Notes under the pieces: model-generated
The model's input: only the letters and a program-made list of their open reading frames with translations
Database searches by the model: none
What the model was told of the DNA's origin: nothing
Part shown: one piece after another, positions 17,158-25,753 of the stretch
Layout of the letters: each line of letters starts with the position of its first letter
Position numbering within the stretch: the first letter of the stretch is position 1
Assembly (NCBI GenBank): GCA_023387735.1
Contig: JAEWHP010000025.1
Location: 1 to 64,000 of the forward strand
DNA length: 64,000 nucleotides
Source of the DNA: Pseudomonadota bacterium
GTDB lineage: Bacteria > Pseudomonadota > Alphaproteobacteria > Rhizobiales > Xanthobacteraceae
Reading direction: 5' to 3'
Made by a program: the position numbers and the translations under genes

Positions 17158-17919
17158 ATGTCAAATAACGGGAAACGCGTGGCCTGGGTGACCGGCGGCG
17201 GCAGCGGAATCGGCGAGTCCGGGGCGGAATTTCTGGCGGCCGACGGCTGGACCGTGGTGATTTCGGGCCGCCGCAAGGAGGAACTCGAGCGCGTGGTCGC
17301 AAACATCACCAAAAAGGGCGGCAAGGCCGAGGCGATCCAGCTCGACGTCAGCAACAAGGCCGACGTCAACAAGGCTGCCGACCAGATCCTCGCCAAACAC
17401 GGCCGGATCGACCTCCTGGTCAACAGCGCCGGCATCAACGTGCCGAAGCGGAGCTGGGCCGACATGGAACTGGAGGGCTGGGACAAACTCGTCGAGATCA
17501 ACCTCAACGGCGTGCTCTACTGCATGCGCGCGGTGCTGCCGGCGATGCGGAAGCAGAAGGACGGCTGCATCATCAACGTCGCCTCCTGGGCCGGCCGTCA
17601 TGTCTCGAAGATGCCGGGGCCGGCCTACACGACCACGAAACATGCGGTGCTGGCGCTGACCCATTCCTTCAACATGGACGAATGCGTCAACGGCCTGCGC
17701 GCCTGCTGCCTGTCGCCGGGCGAGGTCGCGACCCCGATCCTGAAGCTGCGTCCCGTGGTGCCGTCGGACGAGGAGCAGGCAAAGATGCTGCAGCCGGAGG
17801 ATTGCGGCCGCACCATCGCCTTCGTCGCCAGCATGCCGCCAAGGGTTTGCATGAACGAGATCCTGATCAGCCCGACGCATAACCGCGGCTTCATCCAGAC
17901 GCCCGCGAACAGGGATTAG
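17158..17919 (+). CDS. Short-chain dehydrogenase/reductase (SDR)
   Basis: A 253-residue classical SDR oxidoreductase. The Rossmann motif TGGGSGIGESGAEFL (about 12-26), NSAGINVP (about 88-95), a catalytic Ser in VASWAG near 142, and YTTTKHAV with Tyr and Lys near 156 and 160 are all present. NADP preference is suggested by SGRRKEEL after strand 2. The substrate is unknown. It is divergent from matB, so coordinate expression with malonate metabolism is possible but not shown. Confidence 0.88.
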   Translation: MSNNGKRVAWVTGGGSGIGESGAEFLAADGWTVVISGRRKEELERVVANITKKGGKAEAIQLDVSNKADVNKAADQILAKHGRIDLLVNSAGINVPKRSWADMELEGWDKLVEINLNGVLYCMRAVLPAMRKQKDGCIINVASWAGRHVSKMPGPAYTTTKHAVLALTHSFNMDECVNGLRACCLSPGEVATPILKLRPVVPSDEEQAKMLQPEDCGRTIAFVASMPPRVCMNEILISPTHNRGFIQTPANRD

Positions 17920-17937
17920 GGCACGCTCTTTCCACCA

Positions 17938-18055
17938 GTCGTCCCGGGCTTGACCCGGGACCCATAACCACCGGCCCTGGTTTGGCGGTTGGCATCAGCA
18001 ACCCAGCCTTATCGAGAAATCACGCGGTACGGGTCCCGGCCTTCGCCGGGACGAC
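17938..18055. repeat. Palindromic intergenic repeat (GTCGTCCCGGC family)
   Basis: A 118-base inverted repeat with arms GTCGTCCCGGGCTTGACCCG and CGGCCTTCGCCGGGACGAC. It belongs to the family seen at 15416-15535. It lies between the convergent SDR and aminotransferase genes. Confidence 0.78.
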
Positions 18056-18099
18056 GAGAGACGTGGGTCGCCGCGGCGCGGCCCGCGCTCTCAAAAGGA

Positions 18100-19023
18100 T
18101 CACTCCGCGGCATCGGCCTCCAGCGGGCGGACCGGCGTCCGGTGCCAGCCCTCGTCGTGTTTGCGCCAGTAGATATCCTTGAGCCGCATTGAGATCGGCC
18201 CGGGGCGATCGTTGCCGAGGATGCGCGCGCCGATGCGCGCCGCGGGCATGACGCCGCCGGCCGTCGTCGCCAGGAAAACCTCGTCTGCTTCGTCGAGTGC
18301 CGATCGGGGTATCGGTTCGACCGCAGCCTCGATGCCGAGTTCGGCGCAGAGCTCCAGCACCGATCGGCGCGTGATGCCGTGCAGGCTGCCGCGATCGGGC
18401 GTCGTCACCTTTCCGTCCTTGACGACGAAGATGTTGAAGCCCGGCCCTTCAGTCAGGAAACCCTGCGCGTCGCACAGCACCGCCGTATCGAAATCGGCGT
18501 CGTGCGCTTCCATGAGGCCGGAGGTCAAGTCGTTCCACTGATAGTTCTTGACCGTGGGATCGACCGAGGCGTCGGGCACGCGCGGCGTCGAGGCGATGAA
18601 GACATGGGCACCGCGCGCCTGCACGTCCTTTGGGATGACATCGATCCAGGGCAGTGCGTAGGCGATCAGGTGGTTTTCGCAATCGGCCGGCCGGCGTGAT
18701 CCCGCAACGCGTGGCCGTCCGCGCGAGGCCACCATCGCGACATAGGCGTCGCTGAGGCCGGTCAGCGCCACGCAGCGATGCAGGATCGCCTCGGTCGCGG
18801 CGCGGTCTTCCGGTGGCCGGATCCGGCGCCTCGCCATCGAGTTCTCGAAACGATCGAGATGGTCGGCAAGCCGGAAGAAGCCGCCGTTGAACACATGTAC
18901 GACGTCGTAGACGACATCGGACCGCGTAAACCCCCAATCGGTGACGGGCAGCGTCGCTTCGCCGATCGGGACGAAACGCCCCCTGACATAAGCGGCGCCG
19001 TCGGCGAAGATCAGGTTCTTCAT
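18100..19023 (-). CDS. Class IV aminotransferase (branched-chain/D-amino-acid type)
   Basis: A 307-residue PLP enzyme of fold type IV. Recognisable pieces are the amino-terminal GAAYVRGRFVPIGEATLPVTDW-like block that positions the substrate, the PLP Lys in TVKNYQWNDLTSG (about 158), the phosphate-binding region EGPGFNIFVVKDG (about 193-205) and GITRRSVLELCAELGI. It could act on branched-chain amino acids, D-alanine or amino-deoxychorismate; the Arg pattern does not let me decide. It stands alone and is transcribed away from the fasciclin gene. Confidence 0.85.
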   Translation of the reverse strand: MKNLIFADGAAYVRGRFVPIGEATLPVTDWGFTRSDVVYDVVHVFNGGFFRLADHLDRFENSMARRRIRPPEDRAATEAILHRCVALTGLSDAYVAMVASRGRPRVAGSRRPADCENHLIAYALPWIDVIPKDVQARGAHVFIASTPRVPDASVDPTVKNYQWNDLTSGLMEAHDADFDTAVLCDAQGFLTEGPGFNIFVVKDGKVTTPDRGSLHGITRRSVLELCAELGIEAAVEPIPRSALDEADEVFLATTAGGVMPAARIGARILGNDRPGPISMRLKDIYWRKHDEGWHRTPVRPLEADAAE

Positions 19024-19311
19024 GCGTCGTCTCCCTGTGTTGCAAGGGCTCTAGCCATAGCAAGCCGCTGTGAACGGCGACAGTAATAGCAGCTCTCTCC
19101 TGTCGTCGTCCCGACCTTCGCCGGGACGACGGGTGGGGACCTGCACGGAATGCCTCCCCGGAAGTTTCAAGCATCACGATAATTTATTTCTCGAAACCGC
19201 TCCAAAAACCTCCCGTAGCTCGGCCAACGACGACGAAATCAACCGGTCCCTCGACCAGCGTCGTTGTCACCGGCGACACCGCCGGCCAGTCAATCCACGG
19301 GAGATAATTCC

Positions 19312-19863
19312 ATGTCGAAGCGTATTGCACTTCTGTCCGCCGCATTCAGCGTCCTGGCCCTCACCGCCACCATCACCGCGCCGGCCCGCGCGGAAGAAAA
19401 GACCGTGATGGTCGGAGGTGCGGCGATGTTCCCCTCCAAGAACATCGTCCAGAACGCCGTCAACTCGAAGGATCACACCACGCTGGTTGCCGCCGTGAAG
19501 GCCGCCGGTCTCGTTGCAACCCTGGAAAGCAAGGGCCCGTTCACGGTGTTCGCGCCGACCAACACCGCTTTCGGCAAGCTGCCGGCCGGCACTGTCGAGA
19601 CGCTGGTGAAGCCCGAGAACAAGGCGACCCTGACCAAGATCCTCACCTACCATGTCGTGCCGGGCAAACTCTCGGCATCCGACCTGACCGACGGCAAGAA
19701 GCTCAAGACCGCCGAAGGCGAAGAACTGACCGTCAAGAAGGCCGACGGCAAGGTCATGATCATCGACGCCAAGGGCGGTTCGTCGACGGTGACGATTTCG
19801 AACGTCAACCAGTCGAACGGCGTGATCCACGTGGTCGACACCGTTCTGCTGCCGGCGTCCTGA
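19312..19863 (+). CDS. Secreted fasciclin (FAS1) domain protein
   Basis: A 183-residue exported protein. Residues 1-23 are a signal peptide (LLSAAFSVLALTATITAPARA). A single FAS1 domain follows, with its H1 box FTVFAPTNTAFGKLP (about 80-94) and the H2-like end SNVNQSNGVIHVVDTVLLP near the carboxyl terminus, as well as the YHVVPGKL motif. Such proteins mediate adhesion or surface interactions. The start at 19312 follows GGGAGATAATTCC. An in-frame upstream start at 19264 is rejected because it would precede the signal peptide. Confidence 0.9.
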   Translation: MSKRIALLSAAFSVLALTATITAPARAEEKTVMVGGAAMFPSKNIVQNAVNSKDHTTLVAAVKAAGLVATLESKGPFTVFAPTNTAFGKLPAGTVETLVKPENKATLTKILTYHVVPGKLSASDLTDGKKLKTAEGEELTVKKADGKVMIIDAKGGSSTVTISNVNQSNGVIHVVDTVLLPAS

Positions 19864-20042
19864 TCCCCGCGCGCGCCTGACTGGTCCCAACTGGGCGCGT
19901 GGGATTGGCGGGCCGGGGCAACCCGGCTCGCCTTTTTGTGAACTTAATGCCCGCCAGGCATCGTTTTGATAGCGTCATGGCAGTAACGGAAACCCGGTTC
20001 CTGGCGTATAAACGGATACGGAATCGCAAACGGGAAACAGTC

Positions 20043-20672
20043 ATGTCGGCCCTGACAGTCAGCGACGAACAAGCCGCGTCCACCAAGGCGAAAGTCATCC
20101 AGCCGGCCTGGGTGCGGGCCCTGCACTGGACCAACGCCTTCGCGATGGTGCTGATGATCATGTCGGGATGGCAGATCTATAACGCCTCGCCGCTGTTCGA
20201 TTTCACTTTCTCCAAAAGCATTACGCTGGGCGGCTGGCTCGGCGGCGCGCTGCTATGGCATTTTGCCGCGATGTGGCTGTTGATGGTCAACGGCCTGATC
20301 TACCTGACCGTGGGCCTTGCCACCGGCCGCTTCCGCAAAAAGCTGCTGCCGATCACGCCGGAGGGCGTGATCTCGGATACCAAGGCGGCGCTGACCGGCA
20401 AGCTCTCGCACGAGGACCTGACCAAGTACAACCAAGTGCAGAAATTGCTATACGCCGGCGTCATCGTCGTCGGCATCCTGATCGTGCTGTCCGGCCTGGC
20501 AATCTGGAAACCGGTGCAACTGCAATATCTGGCGGCGCTGTTCGGCGGCTACGAGGGCGCCCGCTACGTTCACTTCTTCTGCATGGCTGGTATCGTCGCC
20601 TTCATGGTGGTTCATATCGCGCTCGCGCTTCTGGTGCCGAAAAGCCTGCGCGCCATGATCATTGGGCGCTAA
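20043..20672 (+). CDS. Cytochrome b561-type membrane subunit
   Basis: A 209-residue membrane protein with four helices. Haem-ligand histidines are visible in VRALHWTNAF (about 27), LWHFAAMWLLM (about 75), ARYVHFFCM (about 178) and VVHIALALLV (about 194), the spacing expected for Ni/Fe-hydrogenase or YedZ-like cytochrome b. The ATG at 20043 follows GGGAAACAGTC. It is 17 bases upstream of a molybdopterin oxidoreductase gene, and such pairs link a periplasmic molybdoenzyme to the quinone pool. Confidence 0.88.
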   Translation: MSALTVSDEQAASTKAKVIQPAWVRALHWTNAFAMVLMIMSGWQIYNASPLFDFTFSKSITLGGWLGGALLWHFAAMWLLMVNGLIYLTVGLATGRFRKKLLPITPEGVISDTKAALTGKLSHEDLTKYNQVQKLLYAGVIVVGILIVLSGLAIWKPVQLQYLAALFGGYEGARYVHFFCMAGIVAFMVVHIALALLVPKSLRAMIIGR

Positions 20673-20689
20673 TCCAAGGGAGTATGACC

Positions 20690-21475
20690 ATGGGCCGCAT
20701 GCGCAATCTCCTGATCCCCGGCGTCGACAAGGCGCTGCTCGTTCGCGAAGCCGTCAAGACCATGCCGGATCTGACGCGCCGGCGCTTCATCTCGGGCGGC
20801 GCCAGCCTCGGTGCGCTGACGCTGCTCACGGGCTGCGACGTCACCGACAGTTTCTCGGCTGAAGAGATGCTGCGGCAGGTCTCCAAGTTCAACGACGGCG
20901 TGCAGGCGCTGATGTTCAACCCCAATGCGATGGCGCCGACCTTCCCGGAAAGCGCCATCACCAAGCCATTCCCGTTTAACGCCTATTACAGCCTCGACGA
21001 GGCGCCGACCGTCGACGGCAAGAGCTGGAAGCTGGAGGTGCGCGGCCTGGTCGAGAACAAGAGGTCGTGGACGCTGGAAGAGCTCTACGCGCTGCCGCAG
21101 GTCAAGCAGGTGACGCGCCACATCTGCGTCGAAGGCTGGAGCGCGATCGGAAGCTGGACCGGCACGCCGCTGCGCGATTTTCTCAAGATCATCGGCGCCG
21201 ATACGCGCGCCAAATATGTCTGGTTCCAGTGCGCCGACAAGGACGGCTACAACTCGCCGCTCGATATGCCGACCGCGCTGCACGCGCAGACCCAGATGAC
21301 CTTCAAGTTCGGCGACGAAATCCTGCCGCGCGCCTACGGTTTCCCGATGAAGATCCGCGTGCCGACCAAGCTCGGCTTCAAGAACCCGAAATACGTAATG
21401 TCGATGGAAGTCACCAACGACTACAAGGGCGGCTTCTGGGAAGACCAGGGATATAATTCGTTCAGCGGGAGCTGA
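20690..21475 (+). CDS. Exported sulfite-oxidase-family molybdopterin oxidoreductase
   Basis: A 261-residue molybdenum-cofactor enzyme of the SuoX/MsrP type. The amino end has a twin-arginine motif (LTRRRFISGG) whose hydrophobic stretch ends in a lipobox-like LLTGCD, suggesting Tat export and possibly lipid attachment. The catalytic Cys ligand lies in RHICVEGWSAIGSWTGTPL (about 140-158), and PRAYGFPMKIRVP and KYVMSMEVT are family blocks. The start at 20690 gives a seven-base spacer from AAGGGAG; ATG 20684 is too close to it. The cytochrome b upstream is the probable electron partner, so the pair may form a quinone-linked reductase or dehydrogenase. Confidence 0.88.
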   Translation: MGRMRNLLIPGVDKALLVREAVKTMPDLTRRRFISGGASLGALTLLTGCDVTDSFSAEEMLRQVSKFNDGVQALMFNPNAMAPTFPESAITKPFPFNAYYSLDEAPTVDGKSWKLEVRGLVENKRSWTLEELYALPQVKQVTRHICVEGWSAIGSWTGTPLRDFLKIIGADTRAKYVWFQCADKDGYNSPLDMPTALHAQTQMTFKFGDEILPRAYGFPMKIRVPTKLGFKNPKYVMSMEVTNDYKGGFWEDQGYNSFSGS

Positions 21476-21486
21476 GCGAACGCTCT

Positions 21487-21604
21487 CGTCGTCCCTGCGA
21501 ACGCAGGGACCCAAAACCACCGGCGGAAGTTTTGCGAAAGGCGTCTGCTGCAGTGCCTCATTGAGGGATCACGCAGTATGGGCCCCTGCGTCCGCAGGGG
21601 CGAC
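21487..21604. repeat. Palindromic intergenic repeat (GTCGTCCCTGC family)
   Basis: A 118-base inverted repeat with arms CGTCGTCCCTGCGAACGCAG and CTGCGTCCGCAGGGGCGAC. It resembles the GTCGTCCCGGC family but with CTGCG cores. It separates the convergent molybdoenzyme and TPR genes. Confidence 0.75.
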
Positions 21605-21644
21605 ACGCGGATAAGCCCGCGTGCCAACCGACGTCGCTAATCCG

Positions 21645-23303
21645 CTACGCCGCCGCCAGGTCCATTCGCCGGCAGAAGCAGGATGCCTTGATCGGAATTT
21701 CCGCCCGCGCCTGCGCCAGATCGAGTCGCTGTTTGATCAAGGCCGCTTCGGTCTTTTCGCCGCGGCGGACCAGGCATTCGTGCAGGCCGTGCAGCGACCA
21801 GAGATTGTCGGGATGCTGGCAGGCGCGGCTCAGCTTGCCGTCGAGGCCGAGGTCGGAGCGGTAGACCGCCTCGGCTTCATCGATCCGGCCCTGCTCGAGC
21901 AGCAGCGCGCCGAGGGCGTGGCGGGTCGGCTGCATCCATCCCCACGGCTCGTCATAAGGCAGGCTGTCGCTGAGTTCGACCGACTTGCGCAAATGCGCGA
22001 AGGCGGTGTCATGATTGCCTTTCCGATATTCCAGCTCGCCGTTCAGCATCGCTTCGGCGACCTCGAGCAGATTGACCATCTTGTTGTTGTGGACGCGGCG
22101 GCTCTCGGGCACGCGGGCCTTCGCCGCCACGAACGAGGCCTTCTCTTTCTCGGCTTCGGCGACATTGCCAAGCGCCGAATGCGCGACCGCCTTGGCGTAG
22201 TGGATCATCGCGACGTTCGAGCAATAGAGGTCTCTGTCCTTCGGGAGCTCCTGCGCGATGATTTCATGCCATTTGCCGAAGCGCACGAGGACGTGCTGCT
22301 TCATCGTCAGATAGCCTTCGAGAAAATCCGCCATCGGCGGCGACGGAAGGCGCAGCACCGCCTCCGGAATCGTCGCGATCAGTTCCTCCGCCGCGGCGAT
22401 GGCGGGCGTGTACTGGCCGAGGAACATGGCGCCGTAGATCGCGAAGTGGAAATTGTGAATGACGTAGACGAGATAGACGCCCGGATCGTCCGAGTAGGCG
22501 AGGAACCGGCGGTCGGTTTCCAGCGCCTTCTGATTGTAGACGAGGACGTCCCTGTAGTGCCCGCACAGCACGTCGAGATGCGTCGGCATATGGATGAGGT
22601 GGCCGGAATCCGGAACGATCTCGCGCAGCCGGTCGCCGGCCCGCAACGCGCGCTGCGGAAACGGCGACATTTCCATCAGGTGGACGTAGAGGTGGAGCAA
22701 TCCCGGGTGGTCCCATGCCGCCGGAATTCGCTCCAGCGCGTACTCCAGCACGGCCTTGCATTCCTCGGTGCCGGCGCCCTCGGCCGGCTTGCCCGAAGGC
22801 AGGTCCCACATCTGCCACGGCGTTTCGTTCATGATCGATTCGGCAAACACCGCGCGGACCTCGAGATCGTCCGGATAGGCCGCGAAGATTTTTCGCATTT
22901 CGCCGGTGTAGGCCTTGTCCCAGGGCGACATGTCATCGATCGCCTCGCGTTGCGGATAGCGCGCGGCGAGCGCCTTGATCATCGCCTGTTCGACCGGGCT
23001 TGCCTTGCCGGCATGCGCAAGCGCCGTCTGCATGGCATCGTAGGATGCCGACAGCGCCATCTGGCGGCCAAGCGGGTCGTAGCGAACCCAGGGCAGGTTG
23101 TAGTTGGGGCCGGAGGCGTAGCTGACGCCCCAATGCGCCATGGCACATTCGCCATCGTGGCCCAGCGCTTTCTGAAAACACTTGATCGCTTCGTAATGGT
23201 TGAAGCCGAACAGCCAGTTCAGGCCCCGGTCGAACCAGGTCTGCGCGTCTGGCGATGAGGTTGTGATTTTCCGGCTGTACGGCCCGAGATCAAAATAGGT
23301 CAT
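21645..23303 (-). CDS. TPR-repeat protein, about 552 residues
   Basis: A soluble protein built of helical repeats. It opens with YSRKITTSSPDAQTWFDRGL, then FNHYEAIKCFQKALGHDGEC, a signature of an alpha/beta-proteobacterial family of TPR proteins of unknown role, followed by conserved AMAHWGVSYASGPNYN and HLYVHLMEMSP with HIPTHLDVL-like histidine-rich segments. Further TPR pairs fill the carboxyl half (LEYRKGNHDTAFAHLRKSVE, LLLEQGRIDEAEAVYRSDL). ATG 23303 has GGAGG six bases upstream. The clustered His/Asp residues make metal binding possible, but no activity can be assigned. Confidence 0.82.
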   Translation of the reverse strand: MTYFDLGPYSRKITTSSPDAQTWFDRGLNWLFGFNHYEAIKCFQKALGHDGECAMAHWGVSYASGPNYNLPWVRYDPLGRQMALSASYDAMQTALAHAGKASPVEQAMIKALAARYPQREAIDDMSPWDKAYTGEMRKIFAAYPDDLEVRAVFAESIMNETPWQMWDLPSGKPAEGAGTEECKAVLEYALERIPAAWDHPGLLHLYVHLMEMSPFPQRALRAGDRLREIVPDSGHLIHMPTHLDVLCGHYRDVLVYNQKALETDRRFLAYSDDPGVYLVYVIHNFHFAIYGAMFLGQYTPAIAAAEELIATIPEAVLRLPSPPMADFLEGYLTMKQHVLVRFGKWHEIIAQELPKDRDLYCSNVAMIHYAKAVAHSALGNVAEAEKEKASFVAAKARVPESRRVHNNKMVNLLEVAEAMLNGELEYRKGNHDTAFAHLRKSVELSDSLPYDEPWGWMQPTRHALGALLLEQGRIDEAEAVYRSDLGLDGKLSRACQHPDNLWSLHGLHECLVRRGEKTEAALIKQRLDLAQARAEIPIKASCFCRRMDLAAA

Positions 23304-23376
23304 GCCAAGCCTCCATGATCGCTTTCGCTTCTTTAGCACGAGACCGTGTCAGTTGACGCCGCAAAACTGCCCCACC

Positions 23377-24567
23377 CTACGGCTTGTGCGCGACCTTCCG
23401 TTGAAACGCCGACAGCACTGCACCCAGCGCCAGCATCGCTGCCGAGACATTCAGCGCAAACGACAGGCTGCCCATCGCGTCCGTGATCGCACCGACCACG
23501 ATCGGGCCAAGCGTCTGGCCGATGCCGAACGAAATCGTCATCGCCGCAATTGCTGTCGGCCAGGCCTGCGGCGGATAGTTGAAGCGGACGAAGGCGGTGG
23601 TGGAGCCGACCACCGCGAAGAAGGCGACGCCGAACACCAGCGCCGACAGCGCCAGCAGCCACACCGAATGGCCGAAGATCGGCATCGCCGCGCCGATGGC
23701 GTTGACGCCGAGAATGATCGTGGTGGCGAGGCCGCCGCGGTCGAGCGCCAGCACGCGGCGCCATACCCATGGGGTCACGAACGCGCTGAGGCCGATCAGG
23801 CTCCAGAAGGCGCTCTGCGCCGCCGCCCCGCCGCCGGCATCGCGCACATAAGCGATCATGAAGGTCATGTAGGCGATGTAGCCGGCGCCGAACAGGAAGT
23901 AGCCGGCGAGATAGATCAGGACCGGTGCGATCGCGAATTTCGCCGTTGCCGTCTGGGCGGTCATGGGGTCCGCATGGAGCGGCGCGAGCAGGACGGGGAT
24001 CGTCATGATCACAGCCAGCCCCGTCATCGCCCACCAGACGATCCACCACGAGCCCGGGCCGAACCACTGCAGCACGAACGGCGCCACCAGCCCCGACGAC
24101 AGGATACCGATGCCGGGTCCGGCATAGAACAGGCTGAGCAGGAAGTTCGCGCGTTCGGGCCTCGACTGCGCGATGGTCGCGGCGAGCGCGCCGCCGCCGA
24201 CGAAGCCGGCCGCCGCGCCGCCGCCCGCCAGCAGCCGTGCGAAACTCAGGACGTAGAAATTGTCCGACGCGGCGCACAACGCCAGCGACAGCACGCAGGC
24301 CAGCGTGCCCCAGCGCACCGAGGCCACGAGGCCAAACCGCGCGATCATGCGCGAGGCGAGCAGGGCGCCCACGAGATAGCCGGCGGCGTTGATCGTGTTC
24401 ATGAAGCCGGCCGCGGAGTACGACCAGGCCAGCGTGTCGCGCATGTCAGGCAGCACCAGCGCATAGGCGAAGCGGCCGATGCCGAGGCCGACCGTCGGCG
24501 CCAGCGACAGCGTGAGGATCAGCCGCGCGGGATGCGGGTAGCGTTGGGCAGCGTCTGGGGGTGGCAC
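23377..24567 (-). CDS. YbfB/YjiJ-type MFS transporter
   Basis: A major facilitator superfamily permease of about 396 residues with twelve hydrophobic helices. The start of helix 1, LAPTVGLGIGRFAYALVLPDM, is diagnostic of the YbfB/YjiJ family. A GTG at 24567 is preferred because GGAG lies six bases upstream; a TTG at 24654 would add 29 residues without membrane character. The substrate is unknown. It lies downstream of a DMT-family exporter in the same direction with about 90 bases between them, so co-transcription is likely. Confidence 0.83.
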   Translation of the reverse strand: MPPPDAAQRYPHPARLILTLSLAPTVGLGIGRFAYALVLPDMRDTLAWSYSAAGFMNTINAAGYLVGALLASRMIARFGLVASVRWGTLACVLSLALCAASDNFYVLSFARLLAGGGAAAGFVGGGALAATIAQSRPERANFLLSLFYAGPGIGILSSGLVAPFVLQWFGPGSWWIVWWAMTGLAVIMTIPVLLAPLHADPMTAQTATAKFAIAPVLIYLAGYFLFGAGYIAYMTFMIAYVRDAGGGAAAQSAFWSLIGLSAFVTPWVWRRVLALDRGGLATTIILGVNAIGAAMPIFGHSVWLLALSALVFGVAFFAVVGSTTAFVRFNYPPQAWPTAIAAMTISFGIGQTLGPIVVGAITDAMGSLSFALNVSAAMLALGAVLSAFQRKVAHKP

Positions 24568-24659
24568 TGAAAACTCCGGCAGTCTCCATTCTGACAGGCG
24601 GAGGCTGGCTTGCACAGGCGCGTCATACGCAACAGTGTCCTGCCGATCCCGCAACCGGG

Positions 24660-25523
24660 TCAGCCGATCAGCACCAGCGCTACGCCGAGCACCGTCAGCG
24701 CGGTCCCGGCCACGATGCGCGCGGTGATGTCGATATGCTTGAGCAGCATTGCGCTCAGCCCCACCGTGACCAGCGGATAGATCGCCGCCAGCGGCGCCAC
24801 CAGCGTAATCGGGCCGTTGCGAATGGCGATGAACAGGCTGAGCGCGCTGAGCCCGTTGCTGATCCCGGTCATCGCGAACCAGAAAATGCCCGCGCGCGGT
24901 GCGCGCACCATGAAGCTGCCCTTGCGGATGCGTTGCACCGTGAGCACCACCAGCGAGGACATCACATAGCCGATCAGGCAGGCCCAGAGCGGACTTGGCC
25001 AGACCTCGAGCCCGAGTTTCATGATCGGCGGCGTTGCGCCCCGCACCAGCGCGCTGCAGAGCGGCAGCAGCAGCGCCCAGCTTCGCCAGTGCCCGAGGTC
25101 GCGCGGCCGCGTTACGGTGATCATGGCCGCCCCCGCGACCGCGACCACGAGGCCGAGCAGTTGCGGCGGATGCAGCGGCTCGTGCAGCAGGACCACGGCC
25201 ACCGTCACCGAGAACAGCGGAGCGAGGTTGCCCAGCGTCGAGGTGATGACCGGCCCGAGTGCCCGGTTGGAGGCAAAGGTCAGCAGCGTCAGTGCGGCCG
25301 GAAAGATCAGGCCGATCGCCATGAACACCGGCAGGGCGCGCCAGACCACCGGTTCGCCCTGCAGGATCAGCGGCGACAGCAGGAGGAACAGAACGGTGAA
25401 GGTCGGAACGCTGATCGCGGCCCCCGACAGCGGCTCGACCGTCCGCAAGCCCAACTGTGCCAGGACGACCCCGGCGCCGAGGAAGAAGGCCGAAGCAAAG
25501 GCGAAGACGATGGCTGTTGTCAT
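24660..25523 (-). CDS. EamA/DMT-family transporter
   Basis: A 287-residue inner-membrane protein with ten hydrophobic helices arranged as two EamA repeats (FAFASAFFLGAGVVLAQLGL at the start; the second repeat begins near residue 150). Members export amino acids or other metabolites. ATG 25523 starts directly at the first helix; a longer frame to 25604 adds only a charged, unconserved lead and is rejected. The MFS gene follows on the same strand. Confidence 0.85.
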   Translation of the reverse strand: MTTAIVFAFASAFFLGAGVVLAQLGLRTVEPLSGAAISVPTFTVLFLLLSPLILQGEPVVWRALPVFMAIGLIFPAALTLLTFASNRALGPVITSTLGNLAPLFSVTVAVVLLHEPLHPPQLLGLVVAVAGAAMITVTRPRDLGHWRSWALLLPLCSALVRGATPPIMKLGLEVWPSPLWACLIGYVMSSLVVLTVQRIRKGSFMVRAPRAGIFWFAMTGISNGLSALSLFIAIRNGPITLVAPLAAIYPLVTVGLSAMLLKHIDITARIVAGTALTVLGVALVLIG

Positions 25524-25638
25524 GAGGTCCGTCTTGTTGCCTTCTTGGCGGGCCGCGGGTTGCTCTTTCCGGTCATTTTTGACCGGTCTGCGGTGCCTTG
25601 CCAATCCGCTTCCGGCGTTTTAGCACTCGGCCCGACCC

Positions 25639-25733
25639 GTCATTCCGGGGCGTGGCGAAGCCACGAACCCGGAATCTCGTTGTATCCAATCTCGGGATTC
25701 CGGGTCCGGCGCGTTGCGCCGTCCCGGAATGAC
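25639..25733. repeat. Palindromic intergenic repeat (GTCATTCCGG family)
   Basis: A 95-base inverted repeat bounded by GTCATTCCGG and CCGGAATGAC, the same family as the copy between sdhA and sdhB. It lies in the divergent gap upstream of leuB, so it would be in or near the leuB leader. Confidence 0.78.
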
Positions 25734-25753
25734 GAACAAAGCAAGGACCTGCC

